Assembly: GCF_021347895.1 (NCBI RefSeq) | Contig: NC_067121.1 | Span: 35,513,974-35,577,973 of the forward strand | Length of the DNA: 64,000 nucleotides | Direction: 5' to 3' | Origin: Acanthochromis polyacanthus | Taxonomy: Eukaryota; Chordata; Actinopteri; Pomacentridae | Shown here: in pieces, positions 38,011 through 52,073 of the stretch | Layout of the letters: every line of letters begins with the position of its first letter | How positions within the stretch are numbered: position 1 is the stretch's first letter | Program-made: the position numbers and the translations under genes | Notes under the pieces: model-generated | Told to the model about the DNA's origin: nothing | What the model saw: only the letters and a program-made list of their open reading frames with translations | The model's database searches: none

Positions 38011-41000
38011 ATGTCACAGTGCAATCTTTCAATTTCTCTATTTTTTGTTCTCCTGTTGCTTTTTTAAAATTGTAGCTTCATCATTTGCTGTTCAGTATCA
38101 GAACTGAGTTGTCTGTAGAACAAAGCTGTTTCACTAGATTCACTTTTTCAGGAGATATTCTACATTCCGTATTTAAATTTCATGGGTGTAAATGAGGTCG
38201 ACCAGGACTGTACATTAAAAGCTATTACATCTGTTTAGTTTGTGGGTGGACACATTTGTCTGTATCAAGCTCTTTCTTCATCTCACTAGCCACGTTTCCA
38301 CAAAACTGTGAAACGAAGTTGAAGCAAACTTCAGAAATCTCGCCCAAATTAAAATGCAAACTTGGCTTGTTTTAATTTCCTATTTTGGAGCAAATATACG
38401 AAGCGGCATGGTGTCGTCAGATGGTGGCAGTAAAGGACATGTTTGCATCTAATAAATACAGTAAGACAAGTCAGAAAGAAAACCAGGTGTTTGCCAACTC
38501 CTAAAAAACCTTGAAGAAGAAAAAACAAACAAAACTTGGTTTATATAAATACAAAAAAAGAATGAAAAGCAGTCTTTTGGAAGTGTTCTCTCTGTAATTA
38601 GTGTTTCACGTTAGTTGGTATTGGAAGTGTTTCAGGCTGTCCAGAGATGAAGATAACAAAGTTGAGGACATACAAAATATTTCCCATCTCACAGTGCTGG
38701 CAGTAAGGTGGATGAGATAATGCTGCAATCAGATTAGGCATTTTATTGTGCTAACAGTAAGACTCAGCCAATAGCCGTAGTCAAAGTAGCCTGAGGCTAG
38801 GCTAAAAGTTCCAGGTTAAACTGGATGCTCTAACAACATGCAGTAACAGCAACCAGATTGTAGCATTTATCAACCTCCCATTGGCCTGTGATTTCATGTG
38901 GCTTTCTCCTCTGCCATCCTTCTGTGTGGTTTCAAAACACCAACTACCAAAGGAAACCTACCGCACTGAAAATTTGTAGTTCTGCAGAATACTAGATTTT
39001 GTCAGTGAATTTTACAGACATTTTTTTGGTCAAACTCACCTTACTGCATGCAAATGTGGTACTAAAATGATTCTAACCATCACTACTTTGAGGGGACAAG
39101 TGCATCCTTCTCATCCTTCCCAGTATGAGAGTGAGTGGCTGAAAGAAATTCAAACAAGGCAGTGTTTCTTCCTTCCATGATGCAATGATGAGGTGACTCA
39201 GATGGAGTATGTACACCGGGATGTAAATAACCAGATTCTACTGTGCTTCATGTAAATTCCACATCTTGAATTGTGGAATACTGGTGTGCATGTAAACACA
39301 ATAATTGCAGAAATTACAAAAAAATATTAGTATGGTATAGAAGCTGTACATCTCTGTATACATAGTGTTAAAATAGGTTTAAATGAGCATATTTTCTTCC
39401 CTGCAGCATCATGCTTCACACTCTGCTCTGGACACCTGCAAGATGTGCAGATCCTCAGTACAACCACATTCTCCCGCTGATGGACACTGAGCAGCTCCAC
39501 TGGAGCAGACAAGTGCCTTGCTTAAGGGGACTTCAATTTTTAGATTAGGTCAGATGAAACTTTAATGATCCCCGTGGAGATGTCAGGTCATTAGAACAGC
39601 AGAGAATAGGCTACAGATAAGAATAGCTCAAATGGAGTCGACTGCGAGAAATAGCTCAAGGAGAGCTCGCTCGAGGTGACACTGTAAATAAATGAAGAAA
39701 CACAGATTTTCAAGAGGCTGTGCTCTACACTGCTGCATAGACATAGACGCATTGGCTCATATTTAGTGATATTTTATGGTCTGAATTAAATTTCCTGCCT
39801 CTTCAAGCATCTTGGTATGACATTTGGGCTGCGACGTTAAGATAATCTGAACATCCAACGTCATTTCTTGTTCAATGAAGCAGACGGTGCATATGAGAAC
39901 AATGTGTGCAAGGTTTAGTTTGCCACTGATGCCACTGACTGTGGCATTTGGAAATAACTTACAGCTGACTGCACAAAGAAATGCTAGACAGGGAGAAAAG
40001 AGAGGGACTGAATGAGAGGGCGATGAATGTAGATAAAGCCAGAGAGAGAAAAGAGTCAGAGGACTTGGAGCGCTCAGTTCAACTGGGTTACAAACTTTTT
40101 CCTGTCTCCTTTTGTGTTCCAACTCCCTCTAGTAAACCCTTTGTCCTGGTTTGGCGTACATTTCTGCACATGCATTGTATTCTTTCTAGCCAATTGAACA
40201 AAAGGGCTGGGGTTGGTCTCAGCTGGTTTGGATGCAGAGTGGGGTGAGATGTTTGGGAGGCATCAATCATGGTCAATTATGATGTGAGATTTGGCTGTCT
40301 GGTGGCTGCTGCTGCTGGTGTATCACCGCTGCAGCCACTGGGGTTTGGGGACATGGTGCTGCTGAATACCAACATAAAGCACTTGCTGGGCAGGTGGGGA
40401 TATTTTCACTGATATATCCCTTTTTTTAAAGATGATTCCTGCTACAAGTGGGATTTGAATCTTGGTCAACAGAAAAGTTATAAAACGTCTGAGTGAAAGC
40501 TGGATTAGACTTTCCTTCAGGTGCAACTTTCTGCTTGTAACTCTTCAGCTCACACGAGTTTATGGTGTTTGACTAATTAGACTTCTACACAAGAAAATAG
40601 TTGGCTGTGCAAAACAACTCAACTGGCAAATTAGGAAGTCACAGGTAAGACGAGTCTCTCTGTACGCCACTAATATATTTATTATATTTGGCCTTCTCTG
40701 GATTCCCAATGCTTTGATAGTGTCACAAATGGAATAAATCACCCATTTAGCTTAAAACGGTAAAATCAGCATTTTAAGCCTTATTCGCATGGGGCGTGTA
40801 TTTCCTAGGGATCTCTTGAATAATTACGGAGTTTGTGCGTGATCTTAATCCCATGAGAATCTGTCATGTTGGTAATTTGTGAAGTAGAAATTGCACCACA
40901 AATTACCTACTATCTCTTGTCCAACACATAGTTCCCGTGATAATGCTACTCCTGTGAGAATCAACGTCTTTGTGATGTTTTTCTGTACCTTTCTTTTGCC

Positions 41001-42060
41001 TCTTTCTCACTCGAGAATTATGGAGGCTGCATTGACAATTATAAATGAAAGTTTGGACAGCATTTTGGGTGTAAATTGGATCCACAGCATGGAGACGCAT
41101 TCACAAAAGAAGCAAATCCATCAGAAGAGAAAAATCTGGATGATTAGATGGATGACATGCACGGCAGCATGAAGGAGCATTTTGCTGTCTGGTCTGAGCA
41201 GCCTCAGTGCTTATCATGTGGAGTCCGATTTATATTATAATCATCAATAATGTGAGTAAATTTGAGTGAAACCCAGACTTCACTCAATTTGTGCAAATGC
41301 TCCACACGAACCAGAGGTGTGGACCGTTAATTTCTAAATTACACCAGATCCCCAGATAATACTAATACATGTCTTAAGTGTAGCTCTGCTCCGTCCATTC
41401 CTGTACAATGTGTCTGCTCCTATTTTGTCTTTCCATCCAACTTTCACCCTAACAGGTCGAGGAAAATAACTGCCCACTTTGAGCCTCGTTCTACTTCAAG
41501 TTAACAGGAATGTTTGTGTTCCCACTATCACGCAGTACTTGCTCAAAGTGTTTGAATTTGTTGGGCTTGCCTTTAAAATGTCATAAAGAGAGGTCTTGGA
41601 CTTGCTATGTAAAATGCCCTGAACCAACTTCTGCTAAATGGTGATAAATACAACTCATGTACTGTACTGGTGGAGCCCACAAGGAAAAGTCTTGAACATC
41701 TTTGATTCCGATTAATTTCCAATCATACAATCACATTATTATTAATATTTTTGCTTAAGATACTAACGCCACCGCTCTATTACAAGCCAGTATTCCAGGT
41801 TAATTGGGAGGCATGTTGTCTGATTTTTGCTCACGGTATAGCCAATGAGAACAAACTTCCAAATATGTAGTTTCAGATAACGTTCATGAAAATTTTGCTA
41901 GCAAAAACTAATGCAAAAAATACCGCCATGAACTGTCCTTTTCAACAATAGAAAGCGTTCTCAAGAAACAGAAAGAAAGTACTGAAATGAGATCCCAGCT
42001 TTCTGGTCAAAAACAAACGGTATGCCTGTAATTTCCCCTACATGGTCAGCAACAGCGACA
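38011..42060. other. Intergenic stretch with one retroelement tail
   Basis: No gene is supported. At 39530-39640, GATGAAACTTTAATGATCCCCGTGG is a 3'-tail motif common to fish non-LTR elements and is preceded by GTGCCTTGCTTAAGGGGAC. The rest is unremarkable. Confidence 0.5.
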
Positions 42061-42067
42061 GTAGTTG

Positions 42068-42275
42068 GAAGCCTGTGGCTCAGGTGGCAGAGTGGTTTAT
42101 CCACTGATCGCAAAGTTCGTAGTTCAATCTCTGCATGTCGAAGTGTCCTTGGGCAATACTGCACAGAAGGCACCTTGCACAGAAGTCTGTCTCCATTGTT
42201 GTGTGAATGAGAAACACATTTGTAAAGCGCTTTGAGTACCACAAAGACAGAGAGGTGGTACACAAGTAGGCTTTA
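42068..42275 (+). mobile_element. Diverged tRNA-derived SINE
   Basis: GTGGCTCAGGTGGCAGAGTG and GTAGTTCAATCTC are mutated A and B boxes. They are followed by GAAGTGTCCTTGGGCAATAC and GTAAAGCGCTTTGAGTACC, the same body as the SINE at 17.73 kb. Confidence 0.8.
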
Positions 42276-42279
42276 AAAT

Positions 42280-44040
42280 CTATATTCCTGGTTTTGGACA
42301 CTTAATTGATCTTGTTGCTGTGACAATTTGATGCAAGTCAAGGTGGACTGAAAGCATGTCACAGAGATCAAATCCTTTTAAATTTATAAGAAATGCGACA
42401 GTCAGAAGTTGCAACCAAGAGTCACCAGATTTGACTACTGAGCAGTGAGAGAATCTAATCAAACATTTCTGCTTGTGAAGATTTTCCTGCTCAGGCCTTC
42501 ACAACTCTATACACACCGTCTACATTTCTTTGTTCTCCTTCTGGGAGCACCAGCCATTGCTTTGTATTATTTGAACTGATCTGTGTGCATACTCACAATT
42601 CTAAGCTTCTCAGTTTAAGTCATTAATGTTTTCTTTTATGTCTTTGCAGTGCTTTAACCACACTCAAGAGAAACTACAGACAAATTGTAAAAAAAAAAAA
42701 AAAGTAATACAAATCCTCTGCAAAAAATGCCTGACTTTGCCTCACTCATTTATTTCATCAGCCCTTTTTTTCTGTTAGTTTTCAACAGTGGCATACACCA
42801 AATACTAAATATAATTTTAAAATAGTAAAAACTGTGATATTTCAGCATAAGCCTTTACAATCCATTTATCAAGAACTAGACAAGCACTGAATAAACTCAA
42901 GTTGACCAGGCATGGTTTATAAGGGACATTTTTTTATTATTCAAACCACATGCAGGGCGATAAAAGTCTCTGTCAACAGGTGGTTCAACAACAAAGCTCC
43001 AGAGGAACCAGCTCCCGCAAAGCGTGACTCAATCTGGCAGAAAAAAAAATTACCATAATCAAAACATTAATCAACTGCAAGCGCTCCACACTCGCCTTCC
43101 CCATTTACATGTCATGTTGACCACACACCTGGAACACTTCAGACAAATCGTGTGTTGATTACAGAAAAAGCATGTTATTCTCTGAAATAAACAGCACTTG
43201 CATTACAGTAACTACAGAAAACAAATTACAAACCAATCTGTTTCCTTTATGAGATTTCTGGGCCACATTAAAGGGAACATCCGCCACTCATTCTTCCAAT
43301 CACTTGTCAGTTTTAACAAGTTGAGGATTCATGGAAGCTTAACAAATCAGTAATGGATTTATGTGACATAATGAAGATGGAAAGCCCATTCACTCACTGT
43401 ACACAGTTTAACTCCACATGAGGCTCCATCTTCTTGAGGTTGGTGGGTGAAGCTTTCACTAGACCAGCGGGAGTTGTTGAGGCCTCACTGCCTCATGAAA
43501 GCCCTGTTTAGTACAGAGCTCATGAATTAATAGAAAAAGAAACCCATCATGCAAAATTAATGTACTCTTCTCACACGGTGGCCATCCCCCACCTGATCAC
43601 AACACTGCTTTTCTGAAGTACCTCTGTTTGAGCTCCAAAAAGATTAAGCTATTAAGAGTGTAGCTCTTGTTGATGGATTGCTTTGGCAGTATGCCAAGAG
43701 GCTCTACCTATGAGCTGATAATTTAGAGGGTCTACCTGGTAATATGTAATATAGTAAAACAATGCTGAATATCTTCTTATTGACCATAGCAATACCATCA
43801 TGAACAAAGTTTCCATACAAACTATCAAGCATTTTGGTTGTTTCGTCAATGTATTATAGATCTTCTGGGTCAAAAATACACATATGGGAACTTGAATGAT
43901 CAGTTTTGATGATAAAGAAGGCTGTGTTAATCAAATTTTCTTAGCGGAATGGCCTCATAACGTCTTGTGAGTGATTACAGTTGACTACAGCTGGTGACTC
44001 CAAGGAGCAAATTTAAATAGGACCCATTTAATACACTTAT
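42280..44040. other. Intergenic stretch, nothing recognised
   Basis: No coding or repeat family was identified beyond short A runs. Confidence 0.4.
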
Positions 44041-44056
44041 TTGCCACAAACACTAC

Positions 44057-44880
44057 AATGGGAAAGTCTGAGGACTTGGACAGATCTGAAAAAGCAAAGC
44101 ACTTGGAGACATTTCAAAGCAGCTTCAGATCCCCAAATAAGTGTTTGGTAGTATGAAGCACATGGTGCAGTTGTGTCACAGCCAGTCATGAAGAAGACGC
44201 AAACTAATCACCTGCTGCTGAGAGACAACTGGTCAGGATGGTCAAGGGAGAACCAAGAATCGCACAAAAAAAACAAAAACAAACAGGTGTCAGTGTTCAG
44301 TCAAGTGTGTTTTACATCACTGAGCCAAGAAGCTGCCATGCAAGAAGGAAGCTCTTACCCTAAAAACAGCACTTTAAAGCTAAAGTGAAGTTTGCTGCTG
44401 ATCACATGGACAAAGAAAAGGCCTATTGGAGCAAAGTTCTGTGGACAAATGGAGCAAAATTTGGACACAGCGGTAAGAAATATGCTCGGTGATATGCTAC
44501 CAGCAAAACTGGTGTTTTACACAAAGTAAATGGAATGCAAATGGAAGATCACTACATTCTTAAGGAAAACCTAAAAGCAGCCTGAAGGTTGGGTCTAGGA
44601 TGCAATTGGGTGTTCCAACAATTAACCCAAAGATTCATTAAAAACAGTGAAGAAATGGGGAAAAAAAAAAATCAAGACAGAAGTAAGGGTTTAAATTGGC
44701 ATTTCCAAAGCCCTATCAGGTAACGGTGGACAGTGATGAAGAAGCAAGTCTGTGTCAGAAAGCAAACAAATGTAGTTTGATTGCACCAATTTTGCCAAGA
44801 AGAGTGCTCAAAGATACAACCAGAAGCTTGTCAAAGCTGCTGAAAGTACAGAGTTTAGGTGAAAATGGTCAAAGATGATT
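44057..44880 (+). pseudogene. Degraded Tc1/mariner transposase gene
   Basis: It begins MGKSEDLDRSEKAKHLE, as in Tc1-like transposases. About 350 bp later it reads FAADHMDKEKAYWSKVLW followed by TNGAKFGHSG, in place of the family's VLWSDETKIELFG. The catalytic region is mutated and stops interrupt all frames. This is an old dead copy; its direction is plus. Confidence 0.75.
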
Positions 44881-45284
44881 TAACCAAATATTAACTGCTG
44901 TATCTATAGTTTTGACCCAGTCATTTCATAAGAGCCTTTTAAGAATCCTTCAGTGGTAGCTCTGATCAAAGTTCTGATCCTAAGTTGGGAGTTGAGGGGA
45001 ATATTTATGATCTCTGTTAAGTCAGTGTCCTGGGGGCTTCTTGTAGGTTTGTGTGTTGTTCTTCCTCTTGCTTTTTTCAGGTACAGTCCATATCCCGTTC
45101 TTCAGCAGGTGACTGGGCAAAGCTGGTTTCCACTTGTTCATCAGCACTGGCAGTAGAAGGCTGAGAGAGAATCCAGAGCCAGTTGGCAGCATTCAGACTG
45201 TGTGCATAGTCCTTACTTTTAGAGAGTAGTTAACCTTTTTTTAATGGAGTCTTATTTGACTTAGAAATATCCTCCCTTTCCTCC

Positions 45285-45870
45285 TTCTGAAAGACACGTC
45301 TCAAACGTCTCTACTTCCCAAAAAAAAAAAAAAGCTTTCCTCTATGCTTTCCATAAATGCTTAACCTTTCCAAAAAAGTCCCCATTTTCTAAAAGTGCTC
45401 TCAGTTTTTTTAAATGCAAGAAATCTTGAAAAACACCAGGTTTTCAAAAAAAAAAAAAAATCCTTACTTAATAAATGTCCCCACTTCCCACTAACACCCC
45501 ATAAATGTGGCCACTTCCCAAGTCCTCACTTTCAAAGAAGGTCCCCGCCCATTGTCAAAACATCCTCAGTGTAAAAAAGTCCTGCATTCCCACAGAAGTT
45601 TCACAAATGCCACCAGTCCCACAGAAAACACCACATGTTCTTAAAATGTTTCAGAATTGTCCTCATTTACAAAATATTGTAAATATGGTCACTTGCCATG
45701 TCCTCACTTTCAAAAAACATCAACTCATCTTTCGAAAACACCCTCAGTATCAAAAATTGTCCCAAATTCCGAAAAGATGTATCTGGAAAAATGTCCAGTA
45801 TATAAAAAATGTCTAAGTTTTGGGAATTTTCCTTGCTGTCAAAACACTTCAGGAATGTTTCCTCACTTTC
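45285..45870. repeat. Degenerate short tandem repeat
   Basis: Variants of GTCCYCACTTYCAAAAA and AAATGTCC recur every 15-40 bp over nearly 600 bp, with scattered poly-A tracts. It looks like an old minisatellite. The two open frames across it are by-products. Confidence 0.55.
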
Positions 45871-46569
45871 TGACTCATCTTTACTTTAAAGTCCATGAAA
45901 TCTCATCTTCCAAAAACACATATTGTGTTCAATTCCAAGGTAATAAAAAAAACAAGTATTTAGTAATTTAAGGTTAACTCAACTGGAAATTTTAGTTTTA
46001 AACCATTTTTCCAAATTAGAATCTGTTTACTGAGAAGGTTCCAAAGAAACATCAGCAGGTTTTCAGACTTCCCAGTATGCATAACTTCCAGAGGCAAAAC
46101 ACTTTTAGTAGTGGAGAATACTGATGACGGAAACCCTCTTTCACATGGTAAATAGCTAACAGTTGCTTCTACTCACGATGAAGAAAACTGAACCAAAATT
46201 AAAGCTTGTATTTAAACCAAAGTCTTTGTCCGGCTTGTGGTACTAACAGGTTTTAAGTTTTTTTTTCTAAAATATGGAACAGATTCCTTACACCTAAATG
46301 ATGAAAATGAAGCAGATGAAATAATTGATTTAAATTAGCAATCATTTTAATTAATATGAAACAGACATGTAAGCACATTTTCAAGAGCATCCATAAAATC
46401 ATCTATGATTTGAGTTCATATTGTTCAGTCTTAGGAGTCAGTGACTGAGTTAACTGAAACCAGTCACTGCTTGGGCTTCCCTCTGTGGCTAAAAGTAATC
46501 CGAGTGGTTGATCATGGAAAGAGACTTGTGTGATCAGAACTGAAGATCAAAGGGATGTGCTCTGTGAGA

Positions 46570-46856
46570 TCAGGTAGGTCTTCTTTCCTTGAGGGTAGAC
46601 ATCTAAAACAAACAAACACAATATAAGAAAAGCAGAAGTTAAACAAATTGATCAAATAGTGTGAAACAAACCCGTTTCTTACCTGTTCATGTGTCGTCAT
46701 CTGGCCTTCCTCTTCCTCCTCAGCGTCTTCTGAGCGGCAGCGTCCTCCATCCTCTGCAGCTGCCATCTTCATCAGCAGACCTCTGGTCAAGTCCTCCAGC
46801 GATGACGCATCATCCCCATCCTGGAGCTCTTCAACCACAGGCAGGGTTCTTCTCAT
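46570..46856 (-). CDS. Possible small acidic protein, two exons (68 aa)
   Basis: I do not recognise this protein. The start codon at 46856 opens 58 codons to the donor GAACAG|GTAAGA (exon end 46683). The acceptor TTGTTTTAG at 46603-46604 then adds 10 codons and a stop at 46570-46572. A minus-strand acceptor TTTGCTTTAG before 46921 suggests a preceding 5' UTR exon. The product has a MRRTLPVVEE start, a LEDLTRGLLMKMA segment that could be an amphipathic helix, and an EDAEEEEEGQ acidic run. No signal peptide or membrane segment is seen. The codon choice and splice sites look real, but no homologue is known to me. An alternative short frame starting in the last codons of exon 1 would encode about 32 residues through exon 2. 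Confidence 0.4.
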
Positions 46857-46964
46857 CCATCATCAGGAGTGGGAATGTCTTTGTCCCATTTTCAGGAAAC
46901 TAAACTTGGAGTCATCCGCAGCTAAAGCAAAATCCCATTTAATTGAAGCGCAAAGCAGTAAGTT

Positions 46965-47344
46965 CACATGAGATCCAAAAGTTGGCCAGAATGTCCACGC
47001 TTGTCCAACAACGGCCAAAGATGCAACAATCGGTAAAAGTCCAGTTCAGGTGTCCTGCAAGGTGTAGAGCTTATCTGTCCATTTGTCCATCATCAGTTCA
47101 AGTCTCATGTGATTTGATCACATTCAAGCTCTACAGTGCAAAAGTCCCATGACCACATGAGACCCAAAAGTCGGCCAGAATATCCACGTTTGTCCAACAA
47201 CGGCCAAAGATGCAACAATCGGTAAAAGTCCAGTTCAGGGGTCCTGCAAGGTGTAGAGCTTATCTGTCCATTTGTCCATTATCAGTTTAAGTCTCATGTG
47301 ATTTGATCACATTCAAGCTCTACAGTGCAAAAGTCCCATGACCT
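46965..47344. repeat. Tandem duplication, 190-bp unit, two copies
   Basis: The units 46965-47154 and 47155-47344 each run from CACATGAGAYCCAAAAGT to AAAAGTCCCATGACC and differ at only a few positions. They lie just upstream of the acidic-protein exon on its strand. Confidence 0.95.
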
Positions 47345-50300
47345 GATGCAGGCCAGTGGTGCTGATTGTATGGTTCGTAGATCCATCAGTTCTTTGCATA
47401 GACAGCCTTTAAGAAACAAAAACACAACCACAAATACAAAAGACAAGAGCACCATTTGACAAATACAGAGCTAGCACCTGAATGGAAACAGCACAACAAT
47501 GGTCAGAAATGGAGAGAAATCAGAAATTTCTTTTGTGCAATATGACATATCAGAAAAATCCTCAAGAAAATGGCATCAACACTTTCAAAATGTGATAGCA
47601 ATTAGGGAGAAGGAACACTAACAAGAACACATTGTAGCTCTCCACAAAGGTATTTAACCACTGAGTTTCCACTTTGTGTTTGGTTTCCCAACTTGTTTTG
47701 TAGCTCCTTATTTTTGTCATTTATTTTTGGGGCTGTTTGTCTCTACATTCTACAGACAAACTACAATTTTCTAACTTCTACAAAGTCTTGTTTTTTCGCT
47801 CTACTCTGCACATCAGAAAAATATTTCACTATGCTGAACACATCTTAAAACAACTTGCTTACAATTTGATCCATGCTGCATTTATTTTATTGATCTAGTT
47901 TGTATTTCTCAGCCTATTATTGCCTCTTCTGCTATGTTAGCACAGCCTGTAGTTCAACTGAAAACTCCGAATTTGTCATTTGTTGGTCACAGCTGAATCA
48001 GTTAAAGCCTCTATTTAACTGAGAAATTAAGATTATATTAACCATCTTGTATATTGCTCTTAAGCAGTAAAGTCGAGCATGTTTCCTCGCAATTATCTCC
48101 AAACCATGTCAGAATCTGATGCGTCATTCGCACGATCTGCCGTTTCACAAAACCAGATGGATCCTTGTCTGGTTTTGAAAACTGCCCAACCGTGGAGCTG
48201 TCATTTTCTCTTTGGGTTTCTTTGAGCTCAGCTGTCATTGCATACAGAGGAGAAGGGGAAGGAGAAAAGCCTTGCCATCTTATACGAGTCGACTCTGTTG
48301 ACCTCGTTCTCTGCAGCTAAGAGACGACTTCGCCCAATGAAACCCGTTTGTGAAGCCACATTTACAAAGAAATAAAAGGCTCGAGGATAAAGTTTATTTG
48401 CAACCGATTCTGACATGCTTGGTTTTTTTGCACAACTTTATGCTGTTTGCAGACTAAGTCATACAGTATCTAGAAATGAGGATTAACGATGAGCACACGC
48501 TGGAAGGTGGGATTAAGAACTGTGCTTTAGAATGCACGGATTGGTTTAAAAATAAAATTTGACATTTCACTAAGTGGTTAATTGCTGTATTGAAAAATAT
48601 GTGAAATTAATTAGTTGCAGCTCTAGAACAAACCTTTAAACTGAACTCTATTTGACAAGTTCTAATTTAAAGTCAGACGTAGAATATTTATGAATTACCC
48701 CTGATTTTTAGCTCAGATTTGATCACCTCCAGCATGTTTTAGAATCAAAATGAATTTCAGTTAAACTTAGCAATTTAATTTAGTAATTAGTAAAAGTAAG
48801 AAGCTGGAAATGCAGTAGCAGTGAATAAATTAAGCCTGATTAATCTCAACTAGTGATTGATTAATTGTCAACTACTTTTTTTTTAGAACAAAAAGTAAAT
48901 TCTGTGATTACAGCTTCTTAGATGTAAATATATTCTGATCCTCCTCCCCACCACTTCCACAGCAAAATGAATATCTTCAGACTGAGAAAACGATGACATG
49001 CTACAAACCAAACATCAATTAATGCAGAAAACAATGGAACCAATTCAATGCAGTCTAGTCTACACACAAACTATACTTACATGAAACTATAAAAAAATGA
49101 CATCTTAAGACAGAATAAAAACAATTGGAGATTTAAAGTTAAAAATCAAGCGAGACAATACTCCGCTAACACAGAAAGTCAGCAGTGTTCAACAAAATGT
49201 CACAAATGAAGTGATTTAAAAAGTTCCTGACAGAAACACAGCTGTCAACATGTGCATGACTCCCCCCCCCACCCCACACCACCTCCAGTTAGTTTAAAAC
49301 TCTCAGAAACCTGCAATGACAACATAAATTACAGTATTTCAATCAGACACTTTCCTCAAAACATTTCTATTGTAATACTACAACTTTCTGGCACAATATT
49401 TTTCCACATTTTAGAAATGACAATCAGCACAGGAGCTACTTTAAGAAAAAAAAAATCTGAAATTACCAAAAAACACATTTACAGACATCCAGCATTGACA
49501 AGTGTTGCACATAAGTAAACATTTGAAACAGCGCTGGTAAAGAGCCTACAATATTACAGTCACTTAAAAGTTAAAAAAGTGCTTTGTGTCCTGTATTTCT
49601 ACTATGAGACAGACATTAACCTTCTGACCTCCAATTCAGTTAAATGCAATGAGCATTAAAAATAGAACCAAGTCATTCAATATGCCAGTGAGGTTTCCCA
49701 GTTGTAGCTGCTGTTGTCGTCACCACCATAAAATGGAAAATAAACCCAAAGTGGGCATCGAGCAGCTTTTTGACAGTCACTAAGCTTTAAGTTGTCACTC
49801 TGTCGGGTTTATTCCCTCCAACAACCCAGCCAACCCCTAAACTGTCCTACATACAGATAAAACACAGCTGAACTAACTGCTGGGGAATTCTGTCACTGAC
49901 TAACTTAAGCTTTACAGGGGTTTAGTTAAAATCCCCTGCTGGGAGGCCTCCCAAAAAAAAAAAAAAAAAAAAAAAACCCTGAAGGACACTAAACTTGAAC
50001 TCTGACTTGAGTCTCCCTCTGGAATAAACCTGGCAGAGCGACAGCAGCCAGAATTTAACCTTAATGTGTGATTTTAGTACAATTAATAAATTAAAGTAAT
50101 GATGTTAACAGCACCTCATCTGGACACACTGACAGTCGAATAAATTAAGCTTTTCCCTTGGCATATCATCCATTTCAAGTCTAAATGGAGACACAAATGC
50201 AGATTAATATTTAATTTGGTCAAATTTCTATCAAAGGTTAAGATCCCATGACAAATATTTATATTTAATCTTTAAAAAAATTCATATTAATCTCTTTTTC

Positions 50301-51690
50301 TACTGGAAAGCACATAGCACTTTGGTTCAACATCCATTTTAAACGTGTCAAATGATTAACTGACAGGATTAAACAACAGTATGCTAGGAATTTACAAACA
50401 ATTAAACAAACGGGGGCTCTGGAGCACTAAAAGGAGAACTACAGTTAAAAAAAACAACATTGAAATGAACCGACTCAACCTGAAAATGTATAAAACTTCA
50501 TACAGCACTTTCTAAACAAATCAAATAAAGTTCAAATTACTTTACAAGCAACTGACAATAGATTTAGTAACTGATGAACACCAACACAACTGAATAAGAC
50601 AGATTGTGGTAAAAATTTAAAAAAAGCAGTAATAAACCAAACAAATTATACAAAGTGATCATTGTGGAGAAAAAATAACACTACAATAAATGTTAAAAAA
50701 AAAAATACAACTTGAAATTATAAACAGCAAACTAGAATTACACAAAACTAAGTGTTAAAATATAACTTTCATACTGAGGTAAATATAGTAAAATTACACT
50801 TAAAATGCAGTAAAAACAAACTAATCTAGAAGACTACTAACTAGAAGACACTTGGAACAAATTGATATTTGTAAAATTAGTAAATTATTCAAAATTACTT
50901 TAAAAATGTTTAATGGAGAGTCCCAGGATTAACCAGAGGAGACCCTCCATTTTAAGAGTTTTTATTTGTACTGGACCCTGTTATTCTTTTATTGAAGGTT
51001 TGCAATCTACACATTTTAGGTCAGATTAGGATTAGTTTAAATACTATGCTACTGTTATATATTGCTCACTGTCCTGTAATTCTGCAATACTAAATATTTT
51101 TAAGTGTCTGAAACATGCAACTAAAGAAAACCAGCACTGTTTAGAACACTACCTAGAGGAAAAATACACAAAAGTAAAGTTATTGCATTAATATTGTTCT
51201 AATCTTATGACATAAGCCCTTTTCAGATAAGCAGTACTTCATGTTAATCTGACAGCATCAGAAAACGCCAGCTTCAAGTCTGAATTTAGATTCTAGTTTA
51301 GTAAATTTTCTAACTTAATCTACAACCCAATCTTGTGTGATTAACTAAAAACAGTAGCTCTTTACTAAATATATGCTATGCCTCTGTACAAACACTAAAG
51401 GCGACCACCTGAAGAGCCCAATGAAGCAGCAACGCTACATTTCCCCTGTGCTAAAGAAGGCTCTGGATGCATGCTGAGCTAACTAGACCAGGACAGACAG
51501 ATGACTCCTCAATGAGACTCCTTCACCGGCTGAAAGACAAGGCTGATTAAACAGAGCTATAGACAGAAGACAGAACCAACAGCCAATCAATATGTGAACT
51601 TAAAAATCATACTTGCTGTCTGTAGATCTGAAAAGAAGTAGCCTCATCTGAAATGACTGAGTGGTCACAGTGGTCTCGCATCCGAGGCCT
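47345..51690. other. Intergenic or intronic stretch, AT-rich
   Basis: No gene is supported. Two minus-strand frames at 48.04-48.42 kb are open but match nothing I know. There is a 24-bp A run at 49953-49976 and very low GC around 50.2-51.2 kb. If the exon modules near 52-57 kb splice to the frame at 46.9 kb, this would be their intron. Confidence 0.4.
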
Positions 51691-51914
51691 ACAAGAGACA
51701 GAACAGTGCTGTTAAATTAAGGTTATGAAATCCAAGACATTCCCGTTACAAACATATTGATTCTCACTGACCTTTAAGAAAAACTCTGAAGACTCCAAAC
51801 TCCAGACGAGCAGCCATGAAGGACGATGCGTGGCGTTGCAGTGGCAGGGTCACACCAACGCTCACACGTTCAACTCTACAAACATTCAATAAACTTGCAG
51901 TTAGTTTTACTGAC

Positions 51915-51991
51915 CTGTTATCTGTTTTTAGGCTCCTCAGACAGTCAGATGGCATCTAAATCCATGTTTGCTGGTCTGGTGGATCCGAGAC
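51915..51991 (-). ncRNA. Candidate exon 2 of duplicated transcription module II
   Basis: The 77-bp interval has acceptor CTACTGCAG|GTCTCGG and donor GATAACAG|GTCAGTAAAA. It is clearly homologous to 57034-57111, sharing AAACATGGATTT and CTGTCTGAGGAGCCTAAAAA. An ATG in it is followed by a stop within seven codons in both copies, so the transcript may be non-coding or this may be 5' UTR. Confidence 0.35.
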
Positions 51992-52073
51992 CTGCAGTAG
52001 ATAGAAAAATCTTGAAATATAACTTCAGAAAACCTGAAAAATTCCAGCTGAAAATACATTGATTCTCACCAAC

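Noticed and set aside
49252..49518. Plus-strand frame starting in a C-rich tract
   Set aside because: It is low-complexity at its start, has no domain features, and is AT-rich with atypical codon use.
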